NCBI GenBank assembly: GCA_019448385.1
Contig: JAGTXO010000027.1
Coordinates: forward strand, 310,001 to 374,000
Direction of reading: 5' to 3'
Origin: Diacronema lutheri
Taxonomy: Eukaryota; Haptophyta; Pavlovophyceae; Pavlovales; Pavlovaceae
DNA length: 64,000 nucleotides
Shown here in pieces: positions 55,751 through 64,000 of the stretch (positions are counted from its first letter, which is position 1; every line of letters starts with the position of its first letter). The notes beneath the pieces were generated by a model. The model searched no databases. It worked only from the letters and a program-made list of their open reading frames with translations, and had not been told where the DNA came from. The translations under genes and the position numbers were made by a program.

Positions 55751-56536
55751 TCAGACGGCCGTGCCCGGCCGCTCGTGGCCGTTGGGACAGCTGCAGCCGG
55801 CGACGAGCACGGCCATGGCCTGCAAGAAGGCTGCGTACGATGGATGGTCGTCGCCGACGCCAGGCTGGCCAAAGTGGCCGCTGACGCCGCGCTGGAAGGC
55901 GAGCGCCTGCGCCTCGCGCCCGTCGAGCGCGGCGTTGCGCGCATCAGCGTCAACCGGCACGCGCCACAGCTCGCGCGGCACGCCCGCATCGTACCACAGC
56001 TGCTCGCCCGCCGTGTCGTCGCCAGCCCGGTCGGCGACGAGCACGAGCTCGACGGCGTCGGGCACACCGGCAATCTTTACGTGCAGCGCAGTGTGATCGG
56101 ACGTGGCCCTGGCGATCGTCGTCGCGTCCATCGTCGCGCACCCGTCGCGCCCAAAGTCGAAGGCGCCGCGGAAGATTGTCGGCGCGCCGAAGCTCGTCGT
56201 CGCCTGACGTACATAGTGCACGTACGCGACGGCGCCGTCTGCAAATCCATCGAGGATGCGCGCGAGCGCGTCGCCTGCCGTGCCGCGGCACACAAGCTCG
56301 AACGGGTGCGGCTCGTACGCCCGGTGCAGGTTGGCCGGCCGCACGCACAACCGCGCGCGCGCGCCGTCGATGAGCTGAACGGGCACGCGCTCCGGCGCGG
56401 CGGCGTGCGAATGCACTTCTGTGGCTGACCGCGCCAGCGCGCCGCTGAGCACGCGAGCCAGCTTGCCGTTGTGCTCCCGCGCGCTCTGCAGGCCCTCTAT
56501 GCGCACAAGGTGACCAGTTCGGTCGGCCATGCTCAT
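55751..56536 (-). CDS. Hypothetical protein with N-terminal SH3-like motif
   Basis: Single exon, 261 residues. The start TGHLVRIEGLQSAREHNGKL...VPVQLIDG...LCVRPANLHRA resembles a short SH3-like barrel common in algal proteins that often accompanies zinc fingers or ankyrin repeats. The C-terminal part has VELVLVADRAGDDTAGEQL and YDAGVPRELWRVPVDADARN, with no family recognised. It is divergent from RPS8, 107 bp apart. Confidence 0.6.
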   Translation of the reverse strand: MSMADRTGHLVRIEGLQSAREHNGKLARVLSGALARSATEVHSHAAAPERVPVQLIDGARARLCVRPANLHRAYEPHPFELVCRGTAGDALARILDGFADGAVAYVHYVRQATTSFGAPTIFRGAFDFGRDGCATMDATTIARATSDHTALHVKIAGVPDAVELVLVADRAGDDTAGEQLWYDAGVPRELWRVPVDADARNAALDGREAQALAFQRGVSGHFGQPGVGDDHPSYAAFLQAMAVLVAGCSCPNGHERPGTAV

Positions 56537-56643
56537 TTTGGCAGAGTTTAGTCCGGGAAACTCCGGCAGGCGCGTAGCCAGCAAAACCAGGGCGGCTCGC
56601 GTGAGGAGGGCGACGAGCGACTCGCCGCAACGCGCGGAGCGCC

Positions 56644-57267
56644 ATGGGTATCTCTCGTGACTCGCGCCACAAGCACCGCCGGACGGGTGGCACGAAGCCG
56701 CCCTACCGCAAGAAGCGCAAGTTCGAGCTGGGCCGGCAGGCGGCGATGACCAAGATTGGCACGAAGCGCATCCGCACCGTGCGCGTGCGCGGCGGCAACA
56801 CAAAGTTCCGCGCGCTCCGGCTCGAGACGGGCAACTTTAGCTGGGGCTCAGAGGTGTGCGCGCGCAAATCGCGCATCATCGACGTGGTGTACAACGCGTC
56901 GAACAACGAGCTCGTCCGCACGAAGACGCTCGTGAAGAACGCGATCGTCCAGGTGGACGCCACGCCGTTCCGCCAGTGGTACGAGACGCACTACGGCCTC
57001 AAGCTCGGCAAGAAGCTGAAGAAGGATACGGACGGCGCGCCGGTTGAGACTGACTCGAAGAAGTCCAAGTCGGTGCTCAAGAAGCACGCCGAGCGCCGGC
57101 GCGACTACTTCCTCGACCCGAACCTCGACTCGCAGTTCGACACGGGCCGCCTGCTCGCGTGCATCTCGAGCCGCCCGGGCCAATGCGGCCGCGCGGACGG
57201 CTACATCCTCGAGGGGAAGGAGCTCGAGTTCTACGTCAAGAAGATGGTGAAGAAGCGCAAGGCGTAA
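56644..57267 (+). CDS. RPS8: 40S ribosomal protein S8 (eS8)
   Basis: Single-exon, full-length eukaryotic eS8 of 207 residues. It starts [20 protein letters not shown], the invariant N-terminus of the family. Other hallmarks are [54 protein letters not shown], and a C-terminus with [20 protein letters not shown] and [14 protein letters not shown]. Codon use is strongly biased with few low-complexity stretches, as expected for a highly expressed gene. It acts in the small ribosomal subunit in the cytosol. Confidence 0.98.
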   Translation: MGISRDSRHKHRRTGGTKPPYRKKRKFELGRQAAMTKIGTKRIRTVRVRGGNTKFRALRLETGNFSWGSEVCARKSRIIDVVYNASNNELVRTKTLVKNAIVQVDATPFRQWYETHYGLKLGKKLKKDTDGAPVETDSKKSKSVLKKHAERRRDYFLDPNLDSQFDTGRLLACISSRPGQCGRADGYILEGKELEFYVKKMVKKRKA

Positions 57268-57601
57268 AGCGCGTCCCCAGCCACCTCGCGCTCGATTCTC
57301 GAGCCGCGTGCCGCGCAGCGCGGCACGATCGTGCCGTCCGCGGGCGCCTCGCGTCGGTGGCGCGCCCACCCCCCGGTCTGGCGGTCTTTTGCGGTGCGAC
57401 GCGCGAGAGTCGCGCGTGGCCTCGCCGCGCGACGGTGACGTAGCGCCTCGGGGCGCGGTGCTGCAGCATGAGGCGCGCTGTTGGGCGCTGCGGCCTTCCG
57501 GTCCGGCCCGAGGACCAGACGAGGTCTCGTCGGTCATGTCTACTGACGATCCTCGGCTCGAGACTGACAGGAAGTGGGAAGAGAAGATCAAACGAATGAG
57601 A
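57268..57601. other. Gene-free spacer
   Basis: The 3' flank of RPS8. It has one palindrome (CGGCACGATCGTGCCG near 57321) but no exon that I can support. Confidence 0.45.
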
Positions 57602-58000
57602 CTACTCCACCGCGAATTTGAGCGCCGAGTGCATCATGTGCGTGCACAAGAAGAGCGTGAAGCCGAGCCCGCCGATCGCGATGAGCAGCGCCGTGACGAG
57701 GTGGAGGATGCGCAGGTAGTGCGCACGGTTCGAGTGCGAAGCGAGGGGGTCCCAATCAAACGGCAGCGCGTCCGCCCGACGCAGCACGCTGCCGAGGCCG
57801 CACTCGCTCGCAACCCCCAGCGCAAGCGCCGCGGCGTCGACCCCGCCTGCGCCCGCATCCACGCCGTGCTCGCCTTGCAACTCCCAGCCCGCACGCTGAT
57901 TGTCGCTCGCGTGCACCTTCGCGTCGGCTGCATCCGGCCGCGATGGAGCGCGCACGACAATGCAGCCCACCGCTTCTCTTCTCGCCGCGCCGTCGACCAT
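57602..58000 (-). CDS. Small protein or terminal exon with a C-terminal membrane helix
   Basis: An ATG-initiated frame of 132 residues ends in a strong hydrophobic helix (VTALLIAIGGLGFTLFLCTH) and LKFAVE. FDWDPLASHSNRAHYLRILH before it looks conserved. An acceptor-like CTCGCAG lies directly upstream and is phase-compatible with donor GTACAC at 58297, so it could be the third exon of the sialyltransferase-like gene. A separate small gene is the alternative. No family recognised. Confidence 0.45.
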   Translation of the reverse strand: MVDGAARREAVGCIVVRAPSRPDAADAKVHASDNQRAGWELQGEHGVDAGAGGVDAAALALGVASECGLGSVLRRADALPFDWDPLASHSNRAHYLRILHLVTALLIAIGGLGFTLFLCTHMMHSALKFAVE

Positions 58001-58297
58001 CCTGCGAGAGCGCGAGCGGCACGGAGGTACATTGGGGCCGCGCGCGCAAGACGCGAGGAGGGTGTGAGCGCGAGGAGCGGCTGCCGCCGCATTGCGCGCA
58101 CAAAGTGCCGTGGGACCGCACGCTTACGAGCGTTGGCGCATGCGCGGCATGCAGCGCGCCGCGCACACCGCGCAAGGGGGTCAAGCTGATCGCTCACGCC
58201 TCCAGCGGGTTCGCCGGGCCGCTCAACGTGGGCGCGCTCAGCGAGCGCTGAGCGGGCGCCGCCCGCACGGCCGACCGGACGAGCGCGGCTAGTGTAC

Positions 58298-59806
58298 CGT
58301 CCGGCCGCGCGGCGCTGCACGGGCATGATGACGGGCATCTGCGCGTCGGCTGCGGCCTCGGGCCGCGCGAAGCCGTACAGCGTCATGCCTGGGAGCCGCC
58401 GCGCAGGTCGAGCGGTGGAGCGTGCAGGCGCGAGGGCGGCGTGTGAGGGCGGCATCGGGCCATGCACGCGCGCCGGCGCTCTAGCTTGCTCGACGCGCGG
58501 CGCGCGCACCGTTCGGGCAGAGGAGGCTCGCGAGCATCACGCCGACGGCCGCGGCGGATGGCCCTTCGCCGGGCGCGGCGAGCTCGGCGCGCGCGAGCTC
58601 ACGCACGACGCTCGGCACGGGGAAGACGGGCGCGGCGGAGTGAGCGGCGCAGCGCTGCGCGAGCGCGCGCCCCTCCGAACCCCCGTCCGCCGTGACGAAG
58701 ACAGGGTGCGCCGAGCAGCCGGCCGCGCTCGCGTTCGCGCCGCCGTTCGCGCGCGCGCCTGCCGTGCCGTCCCCGTCCGCGTCCACCGCTCGCTGAGCAC
58801 GCGCGGCGACGGCGCGCTCGGCGGCGCACGCGCCGACGAGCCGTGCGGCAACGGCACCGGCACCCAGCACCTCCGCGCTCGTCCGGCTGCCCACGTGCCG
58901 CTCGCGCCCGGCGGTCGGCGCATCTTCGACCCGGAGCACGAGCTCGTGCGAGTCGATCTCGTCGCCGAGCGCGCTGTGGAGGAGGAAGGCGGACGGGCCG
59001 ACGAGCGCGCACGAAGCGTAACCTTCGGCACGACGCATCAATGCGCGCACGTACAGTTTCGCCTTGACCGGCAGGCGGACGAAGGTCGCGTTGAACTGGC
59101 AGTGCTCGCGCGCGAGGCCCTCGCTGCGCGAGTCGAAGCGGTGGATGCCGCCGCCGCCAACGCCGTCCAGGTCGGCGCGCAGCGTGCGCAACTTGAGAAC
59201 GGAGATTGGCGATGGGCCGCGCATGTCTTCGATCCCGCCAATGTGCGTCGCCGCCGCGCACATGAGCGCGAGCACCGCGAGCTGCGCCGCACACATGGAG
59301 CAGAACGGCGGCCGCTCCGGGCAGCCGCCCGCGTCGGGCGAGATCAGGTAGGGTGTGACGGCGGTCGCGGCGGCGGCGGCAGGAAAGCCGTTCGTGCTGC
59401 TTCGTCGGCTGAGAATTCGCACGGGGCGCGGTGCCACGTGCGCAGCGCTCTCCGCCGAGACCCGCATGCGCCGCGCGGCCGCGCCGCGCTCGTGCGCATA
59501 TGGCTGTGGCGCCGAGAGCGACGCGGTGCAGAGGACGCGGCTGGGCTGGCGACTGCGCATATGCGCGTTGTGACGGACTTCGTTGCCCGCTGATCCGGGG
59601 TAAATCACCTCGGTCGGGCACGTCGGGGCCGCCGCGCACGCCGAACGCGCGCGCATCCGCTGCGGCACTGGATCGGCCGTTTCTTGGCTATTTTTGGGTA
59701 GGGGGGCCCCAAAAGTGAAAAATAGTAACGTCAACAAAATTATGCACCACGTCCTACCGACATGACTAGTCCAGAAATTCTGGAGAGAAAGCCATGATGG
59801 CAACAT
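58298..59806 (-). CDS. Sialyltransferase-like glycosyltransferase (GT29)
   Basis: Golgi-type enzyme. Exon 59806-58510 joins 58388-58298 in phase 1 (GTGCGCGCG...TCCCAG). A type II anchor is near the N-terminus (TWCIILLTLLFFTFG). The large sialylmotif is SCALVGPSAFLLHSALGDEI...HELVLRVEDAPTAGRERHVG, matching CxVVGNSGxLxxSxxGxxID and AP..GFE.DVG of GT29. The small motif corresponds to GPSAAAVGVMLASLLC/...MTLYGFARP. The VS region is not certain; it may be in the downstream exon at 57602-58000. Substrate is unknown, and GT29-like enzymes are known from several algae. The N-terminal 130 residues are low in similarity, so an upstream start or intron is possible. Confidence 0.7.
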
Positions 59807-60318
59807 TCGCAACCGTTGGGTACCGTCGATGGCTCTTCACAAGCAGAGCCTTCGGGCGCGCGCGCGCAGGGCGTCACGGCACGCAGGCCCAGTCGTGCGT
59901 TGGGAGACGAGCGCATGCAGGTCGGCATGGCGCTCGCCGATTTTCGAAAGCTCGGACGGGAGGACGCGCGTTGCGATTTGCGCGCCACCCTCTCGCGTTC
60001 GCACTGAAGACGACCGCGACAGCGCGATGCAGAGGAACGTGTGTGTGAGGGTTGGGCGTGTAGATGTGGACGACAATTGAAACGCGGGCGATGGATGGGA
60101 TGGAAAGCCATGACGGAACGGCATGGGCAGTGGGAGGAAGGGTGTGACGGACGCGGGCGGTAATGGTTCGTGTTGAGGGCTGACATGCGAGGAAAATATG
60201 CGTGGGACATGGGCATGGGGCATGTGAAGGCGGCCCGGGAGGGCGCGCCCATGAACGAAGGGTGGGTGTGTTTGGGGGGGGGGGGGACGACGCGTGCGTC
60301 CGGCGGGAGCGCGGCGGT
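59807..60318. other. Spacer without a visible gene
   Basis: Relatively AT-rich, with repeated GGAT/GGGATGG motifs near 60090-60130 and a G10-plus run near 60272. It holds the 5' flank of the GT29 gene and the 3' flank of the homeobox gene. Confidence 0.4.
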
Positions 60319-61185
60319 TCAGTTGACGGCGAGGTCATGCGAGTCGGCAACGAGCCACTCCATCCCGAGCCAGATCGTGTCCATCGAATCGTCCGCCGAC
60401 TCGTCCGCCGTCGAGGACGACTTCGCGTTCGGCGAGCCGTTGAGCGGCGAGCCGTTGAGCGAGAGGGACAACGAATTCTCGCGCGAGCACACGAGCGGCG
60501 GCGGCGGTTGCGGCGGCTCGTGCTGCGCGCAGGCGCTGTCGCGCGTGGGCTCGTCGTGCGCGGGCGCAAAGTTGAGTAGATCGTGCAGGTCGATGTCGTT
60601 GAGCGTCTCGATCTCCGCCTTCACCGCGCGCGCGTGCTCGGCCGGCGCGGCAAAGGCCACGGCCTCGGCCGCGGGCGCAGCGACCACGGCCGGCAGCAGC
60701 GGCGGCGTGTGCGCGGGCGGCGCGGGTGCTGGCGCAGCGCACTCCGCACCTCCACCCGCGAGAGCGGGCGCGGCGGGCGGCGGCGTGCTGGGCGCGAGGA
60801 GCAGCCGCTCCCAGCCGACCGGCATCGACAGCGCGCCGGCGTCGGCGCCTCCAGCGCCGGTGGGCAGCGGCAGAAGGAGGTCGCCGTGGAAGTCAATCAC
60901 CTTGCCCGAGAGCTCGGCGAGCTGCATCGACCGCGCGCGCTCGAGCTCGAGGAAGTCCTTGCGCCAGCGCTGCCGCCGGTTCTGGAACCACACCTGCACC
61001 TGCCGCGGCTTCACGCCGAGCATCGTCGCGAGCTGGTGGATGGTGTTCTTGTTGGGGCGCGGAGACGACGCAAAGACCGCCTCAAGCACGTTCGTCTCGT
61101 GCACTGACACGCGCCAGCGCGATCGCGAGTTGGGCGCATCGTCGGGCGCCGCCGTGTCCGCGCTGTGCAGGTCCGCGTCGCTCAT
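60319..61185 (-). CDS. Homeodomain transcription factor
   Basis: Single exon, 288 residues from ATG 61185. The homeodomain spans about residues 22-80: RWRVSVHETNVLEAVFASSP, PNKNTIHQLATMLGVKPRQV, QVWFQNRRQRWRKDF. Recognition helix WFQNRRQRWR carries the invariant W, F, N, R. The rest is Pro/Ala-rich with an acidic, Leu-rich patch (EIETLNDIDLHDLLNFA) like a transactivation segment, and a Ser/Asn run (SLSLSLNGSPLNGSPN). No TALE insertion is seen between helices 1 and 2. DNA-binding nuclear regulator by family; targets unknown. Confidence 0.9.
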   Translation of the reverse strand: MSDADLHSADTAAPDDAPNSRSRWRVSVHETNVLEAVFASSPRPNKNTIHQLATMLGVKPRQVQVWFQNRRQRWRKDFLELERARSMQLAELSGKVIDFHGDLLLPLPTGAGGADAGALSMPVGWERLLLAPSTPPPAAPALAGGGAECAAPAPAPPAHTPPLLPAVVAAPAAEAVAFAAPAEHARAVKAEIETLNDIDLHDLLNFAPAHDEPTRDSACAQHEPPQPPPPLVCSRENSLSLSLNGSPLNGSPNAKSSSTADESADDSMDTIWLGMEWLVADSHDLAVN

Positions 61186-61675
61186 GATCACCCCCCGAGG
61201 CCCGAACTCTGAGATGCCAAGGGATGCAGGTAGCGCCCCCGGTATCTGGAACGCTTGATTACGCTGCTTTTCAAAATGACTGTCGCCGTTGGGAAAGGGG
61301 CGCGCGCGCGCGCTCGGCGTGCAGAGCGCCGCGGATGCGCACGACGCAGCGTGCGCAATGAGAGCCCTGCGCGCTGCCACCCGCGCGCGCGCCGCCCTCT
61401 CCGGCGCGCGCGAGAGCGACAAACGTCTCGGTGGGCGCGTTGCGCTGTGTGCCGAGCGCTGCCGCGCGCGACGGCTGTTTAGGAAGAAAATAGAAGACAG
61501 GTCATAGTCATCTCGTGTAAGAGTCCTCAGCAGCTTAAACGCTCCCGCGCGCGGGAAACAGCGACGACCATGGCCGCCAGACCCCCCGCGCCGCGCCTTC
61601 AACACGCAACGGATTGCCACGCGGGCAAGCCGCACGCAGCCGCACTCGAGCGCGCTTCGCGATGGGGCACGCGCG
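61186..61675. other. Spacer upstream of the Fanzor fragment
   Basis: I searched all frames here for the missing N-terminal half of the Fanzor (in particular a RuvC-I D-P/x-G motif) and saw none. AT-richer patches occur near 61255-61290 and 61480-61530. Confidence 0.4.
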
Positions 61676-62242
61676 ATGTGCATAGGATCCTGCGGGACGC
61701 GACCGCTGCTCAACGAGGACGAGCGCCGCGAGGCGCGCGAGCTGCTGCGAGGCGCGTACGGGCACGAGTGGTTCCGCACGCGCCGCATGCACGCCTACTC
61801 CAACCACCAGCGCGCGCACAGCAGGATGGTCGACGCGTTCGCGGCGACGTACGGCGGGCCGGGCGAGGTCGTGATCGCGGTCGGCGACTGGAGTCTGCAG
61901 CTGCACTACCCCAAGTTTGGCACGTGGCACGAGCGCGGCAAGATGCCGTCGCAGACGATGGGCATCGTCGACGCCTTCCGCGCGCGCGGCTACACGATCG
62001 GCTTCATCGACGAGAGCTACACGGCGCAGGACTGCAGCAAGTGCGACGGCAAGAGCTGCTGCGACTTCTTCACCAAGACGCGCCGGCAGGTCCGCGTGCG
62101 CAAGCACGACCCGTCGAGCCCGATGACCAACCGCGTCGTCAAGACGCTCGTGCGCTGCGCGTGGTGCCGAACCATCTTTGACCGTGACTTCAACGCCGCG
62201 CGCAACATCTACAAGAAGGCGCTCGAGCTGCGCGGGCCGTGA
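61676..62242 (+). CDS. Fanzor (TnpB-like RNA-guided nuclease) C-terminal fragment
   Basis: 188 residues matching the C-terminal half of Fanzor proteins, the eukaryotic relatives of IS200/IS605 TnpB. FRTRRMHAYSNHQRAHSRMV and EVVIAVGDWSLQLHY correspond to the region before RuvC-II. The RuvC-II glutamate is in IGFIDESYTAQDCSKC, the split zinc ribbon uses CSKC and CAWC, and RuvC-III is FDRDFNAARNIY. RuvC-I and the whole guide-RNA-binding N-terminus are absent upstream, so the fragment cannot be a working nuclease alone. An open frame extends somewhat upstream of ATG 61676. A strong hairpin starts 5 nt after the stop. Such genes occur in algae and in large DNA viruses of algae; lateral origin is inference. 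Confidence 0.8.
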   Translation: MCIGSCGTRPLLNEDERREARELLRGAYGHEWFRTRRMHAYSNHQRAHSRMVDAFAATYGGPGEVVIAVGDWSLQLHYPKFGTWHERGKMPSQTMGIVDAFRARGYTIGFIDESYTAQDCSKCDGKSCCDFFTKTRRQVRVRKHDPSSPMTNRVVKTLVRCAWCRTIFDRDFNAARNIYKKALELRGP

Positions 62243-62247
62243 GCGAC

Positions 62248-62314
62248 GGGGCTGCCGCCGGACACGAGCGCGCGCGCGCGCGCACCGCGCGCTCGTGTCC
62301 GGCGGCGCAGCCCC
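62248..62314 (+). ncRNA. Strong hairpin 3' of the Fanzor frame, candidate omega-RNA part
   Basis: GGGGCTGCCGCCGGACACGA (from 62248) pairs with the reverse complement of TCGTGTCCGGCGGCGCAGCC (ending near 62314), a stem of about 27 bp with one 2-nt bulge and a (CG)n loop. In TnpB and Fanzor systems the guide RNA scaffold lies at the 3' end of, or just after, the nuclease gene, so position fits. Transcription is not shown; a terminator or element-end palindrome would look the same. Confidence 0.4.
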
Positions 62315-63456
62315 CTCGCCGCTCGCTCGCGCCCGAGCTGACGCGCGCGGCCGCGCGCGTGGCGAGCTCCTCCGCTCGCCACGCACCGCGGTTGCCGACG
62401 CGCGCTCGCGCAAGCACCACCACCACGCCGCAAGGCGCACAGACCTGCACGCTCCGTACGGCGGCGCTGCTGTCGGAGGCAAGTTGCTTGCCTTCAGCAG
62501 CAGGCCGTCGGGCCGATCCGCCCCGTGCGTGTGCACGGGGCGGTCGGGCACTTGGGTACCCGCGTCCGCGGATCGCGCGCGCACAGGCGCGCGCGGCTGC
62601 GTTCGCGCACAGGCCGCTACTAGGTGTGCGGTCCCCTCTGCTCGGAGTTTGCGCCGATGGCACAGGCCGCCGGCGTCACGCAAACGAGGTCACATCGTCT
62701 GCCGCAGTTTGGGCGAGCCCAGTTTGGGCGAGCCCAGCTGTGGGCCCCCGACCGTGCTGGTCGGGGGCGCGTTGCTTTCTGGATGCGGCGGCCCCAGAGA
62801 GCGCGCCCCTGCCCCTGTGGAGAGCGTGCGTGCGCGCGCCGACCGCAGGGGCCAGGGTTGCGATCATGTATGGGGCGCACAGGCGCCCTATATATGTCGA
62901 CGCGCCGCATCCTCAAGCGCAGGTCCTCAAGGCCGGCATCGGCTCGAACGACTCGGCCGCAATGCCGCGCGCGCGCGGCTGCCGTCCGAAGGCAGCTAGC
63001 TTTCCAACGCACCCGCTCACGCTTGATCGCGGCCGTGGGAGCTGCTCGCCGACATGCTGCAGCGGGTCGCACGCGCGTCGCCGGAGCTCGAGACTCTCGA
63101 GCGCGGCGAGAAGCACGACCCATCTTTGCGAGCACGCACTCACGAGCCGTCGGCTTGCGCGCGTGCGCGCCGAATGTGCATGCACATGCGCTCGCACTTC
63201 CGAGGCCGGCCCTTCCGAATTCCGATGGATGACAAGTGACAAGGCGATTGCAAGCCAACGAAACGCACGAGCACAGAGGTGGGCAGGGAAATGGGAGAGG
63301 CGAGAGCGGGTGGAGGGCAAGTTACGCAGGCCGTGGCGCACATTTCAAGGTCTTCCCGAGCGACCGGCAACTCGCCGACAGGCGAGCCCCTGCGCGTGGG
63401 CGCGACGACGGTATGAGGCGGTGCGGACAAGCTTGGCCGTTGGCAGGGAACTATCA
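62315..63456. other. Non-coding stretch with several hairpins
   Basis: No exon I can support. Perfect stems occur at about 62519-62544 (CCGCCCCGTGC / GCACGGGGCGG), 62746-62770 (GCCCCCGACC / GGTCGGGGGC) and 62875-62890 (GGGCGC / GCGCCC), the last followed by TATATATG. AGTTTGGGCGAGCCC occurs twice in a row near 62705-62735. Confidence 0.5.
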
Positions 63457-64000
63457 ATGGCGGCCGCTCCGAATGCGGCCCGCGGGAACAACGGCGAGGA
63501 GGACGACTTTGAGGATGTCGGTGCGCGCGCCGCACCTCACCGGCCGTCCATTCTGCGAGCTACGCGTGCGGCCTGCGCGCACCGTGCTCGCCGCCACCAC
63601 CGCCGACTTCGCGTCAGCATTGAGGCGCGTGCGCCTCACCGCCCTGCGCGCCGGCCCACCACCCTCCCGCCGCCGCCGCCGCCGCTGTGCAGTGCACGAC
63701 TCGGGCGAGCCGCTCGAGGGTGTGCTCGACGCGGAGGAGCTAGACTTTGATGGCCACGAGGACGTGATGCTCGCGTCGGCGCCCGCCGATGAGCTCGGCA
63801 TCGTGCTCGGCGCGCTCGAGGACGTGATCATGGACGATAGCTTCAATGAGCGAATCGACGCCTTCATGCGCGCGCACTGCTCCACGTTCGAGTCGGTCGA
63901 CGAGAACAAGCACGAGCACATGACGCTCTTCACCGAGTATACGGCGCTGCTCGAGCGGTACATCCAGGCGAAGATGGAGGCGGCGATCCCGGGATTTGAC
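63457..64000 (+). CDS. ARL2BP/BART-like protein (5' part)
   Basis: Exon 63457-63520 (MAAAPNAARGNNGEEDDFED) joins 63693-64000 in phase 1 across an intron GTGCGCGCG...GTGCAG; the gene runs off the window. The second exon has GIVLGALEDVIMDDSFNERI, AFMRAHCSTFESVDENKHEH and TLFTEYTALLERYIQAKMEA, ending AIPGFD, a clear BART domain (compare the LEDIIMDDEFQ motif of ARL2BP and CFAP36). Such proteins bind ARL2/ARL3 GTPases and work in cilia and mitochondria. Choice between ARL2BP and CFAP36 needs the missing C-terminus. Confidence 0.85.

Noticed and set aside
57538-58189. Plus-strand frame starting MSTDDPRLETDRKWEEKIKR
   Set aside because: The first 20 residues look plausible, but the rest is antisense to the membrane-helix exon at 57602-58000 and is Arg-rich noise.
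61570-62181. Alternative plus frame over the Fanzor fragment starting MAARPPAPRLQH
   Set aside because: It is in a different frame from the RuvC/zinc-ribbon motifs and is Ala/Arg-rich without motifs.

Overview
This window is nuclear DNA of a unicellular flagellated alga with a secondary, probably chlorophyll-c type plastid. The evidence is spliceosomal introns in most genes, an IFT57 flagellar gene, plastid precursors with a signal peptide in front of the transit region, an 80S ribosomal protein gene (RPS8), ER, Golgi and calcium-handling genes, and very high GC with almost exclusive G/C third positions. A haptophyte (for example a pavlovophyte) is my best guess, but another GC-rich alga such as a pelagophyte cannot be excluded from sequence alone. 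There is no prokaryotic operon structure. Introns are short. Most begin GTGCGCG rather than GTRAGT and end (C)GCGCAG, and three appear to be GC-AG.

Layout, left to right. 0-10 kb: a membrane-protein gene facing a near-identical inverted start at the window edge, a small gene, a thylakoid-lumen-type protein divergent from an amino-acid transporter, and IFT57. 10-20 kb: calpain-like pieces lying on both sides of a complete P-loop ATPase gene, then MRS2-like magnesium transporter. Two copies of a retroelement family with 13-bp target-site duplications lie around MRS2. 20-34 kb: RecQ helicase, a long signal-peptide protein with an OmpA-like segment, a low-complexity coiled-coil protein, and a PHO4-type phosphate transporter. 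34-36.4 kb: a degenerate TIR transposon and a third retroelement copy with a target-site duplication. 36.4-46.8 kb: a head-to-head pair of plastid proteins (one CPP1/DUF3353-like), EMC3, a hydroxyproline-O-arabinosyltransferase-like enzyme, a double PX-domain protein, and a TIR-like membrane protein with an in-frame stop. 46.9-57.3 kb: phosphoserine aminotransferase (alphaproteobacterial type), SOUL heme protein, PNPOx-like flavoprotein, a [2Fe-2S] thioredoxin-like ferredoxin, an NCX-type Na+/Ca2+ exchanger, a hypothetical protein and RPS8. 57.6-64 kb: a sialyltransferase-like GT29 enzyme, a homeodomain protein, the C-terminal half of a Fanzor (eukaryotic TnpB-like, RNA-guided nuclease family) followed 5 nt after its stop by a very strong hairpin, and the 5' part of an ARL2BP/BART-like gene running off the end.

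The genes do not form one pathway. The shared theme is architecture: at least eight head-to-head pairs have spacers of 34-126 bp, so bidirectional promoters are the rule. The most unusual items are the Fanzor relic with its 3' hairpin, the intron termini that look like short inverted repeats, long poly-C tracts that are always C on the sense strand of introns, and a retroelement family without a poly(A) tail recognised here by its shared 3' end and target-site duplications.
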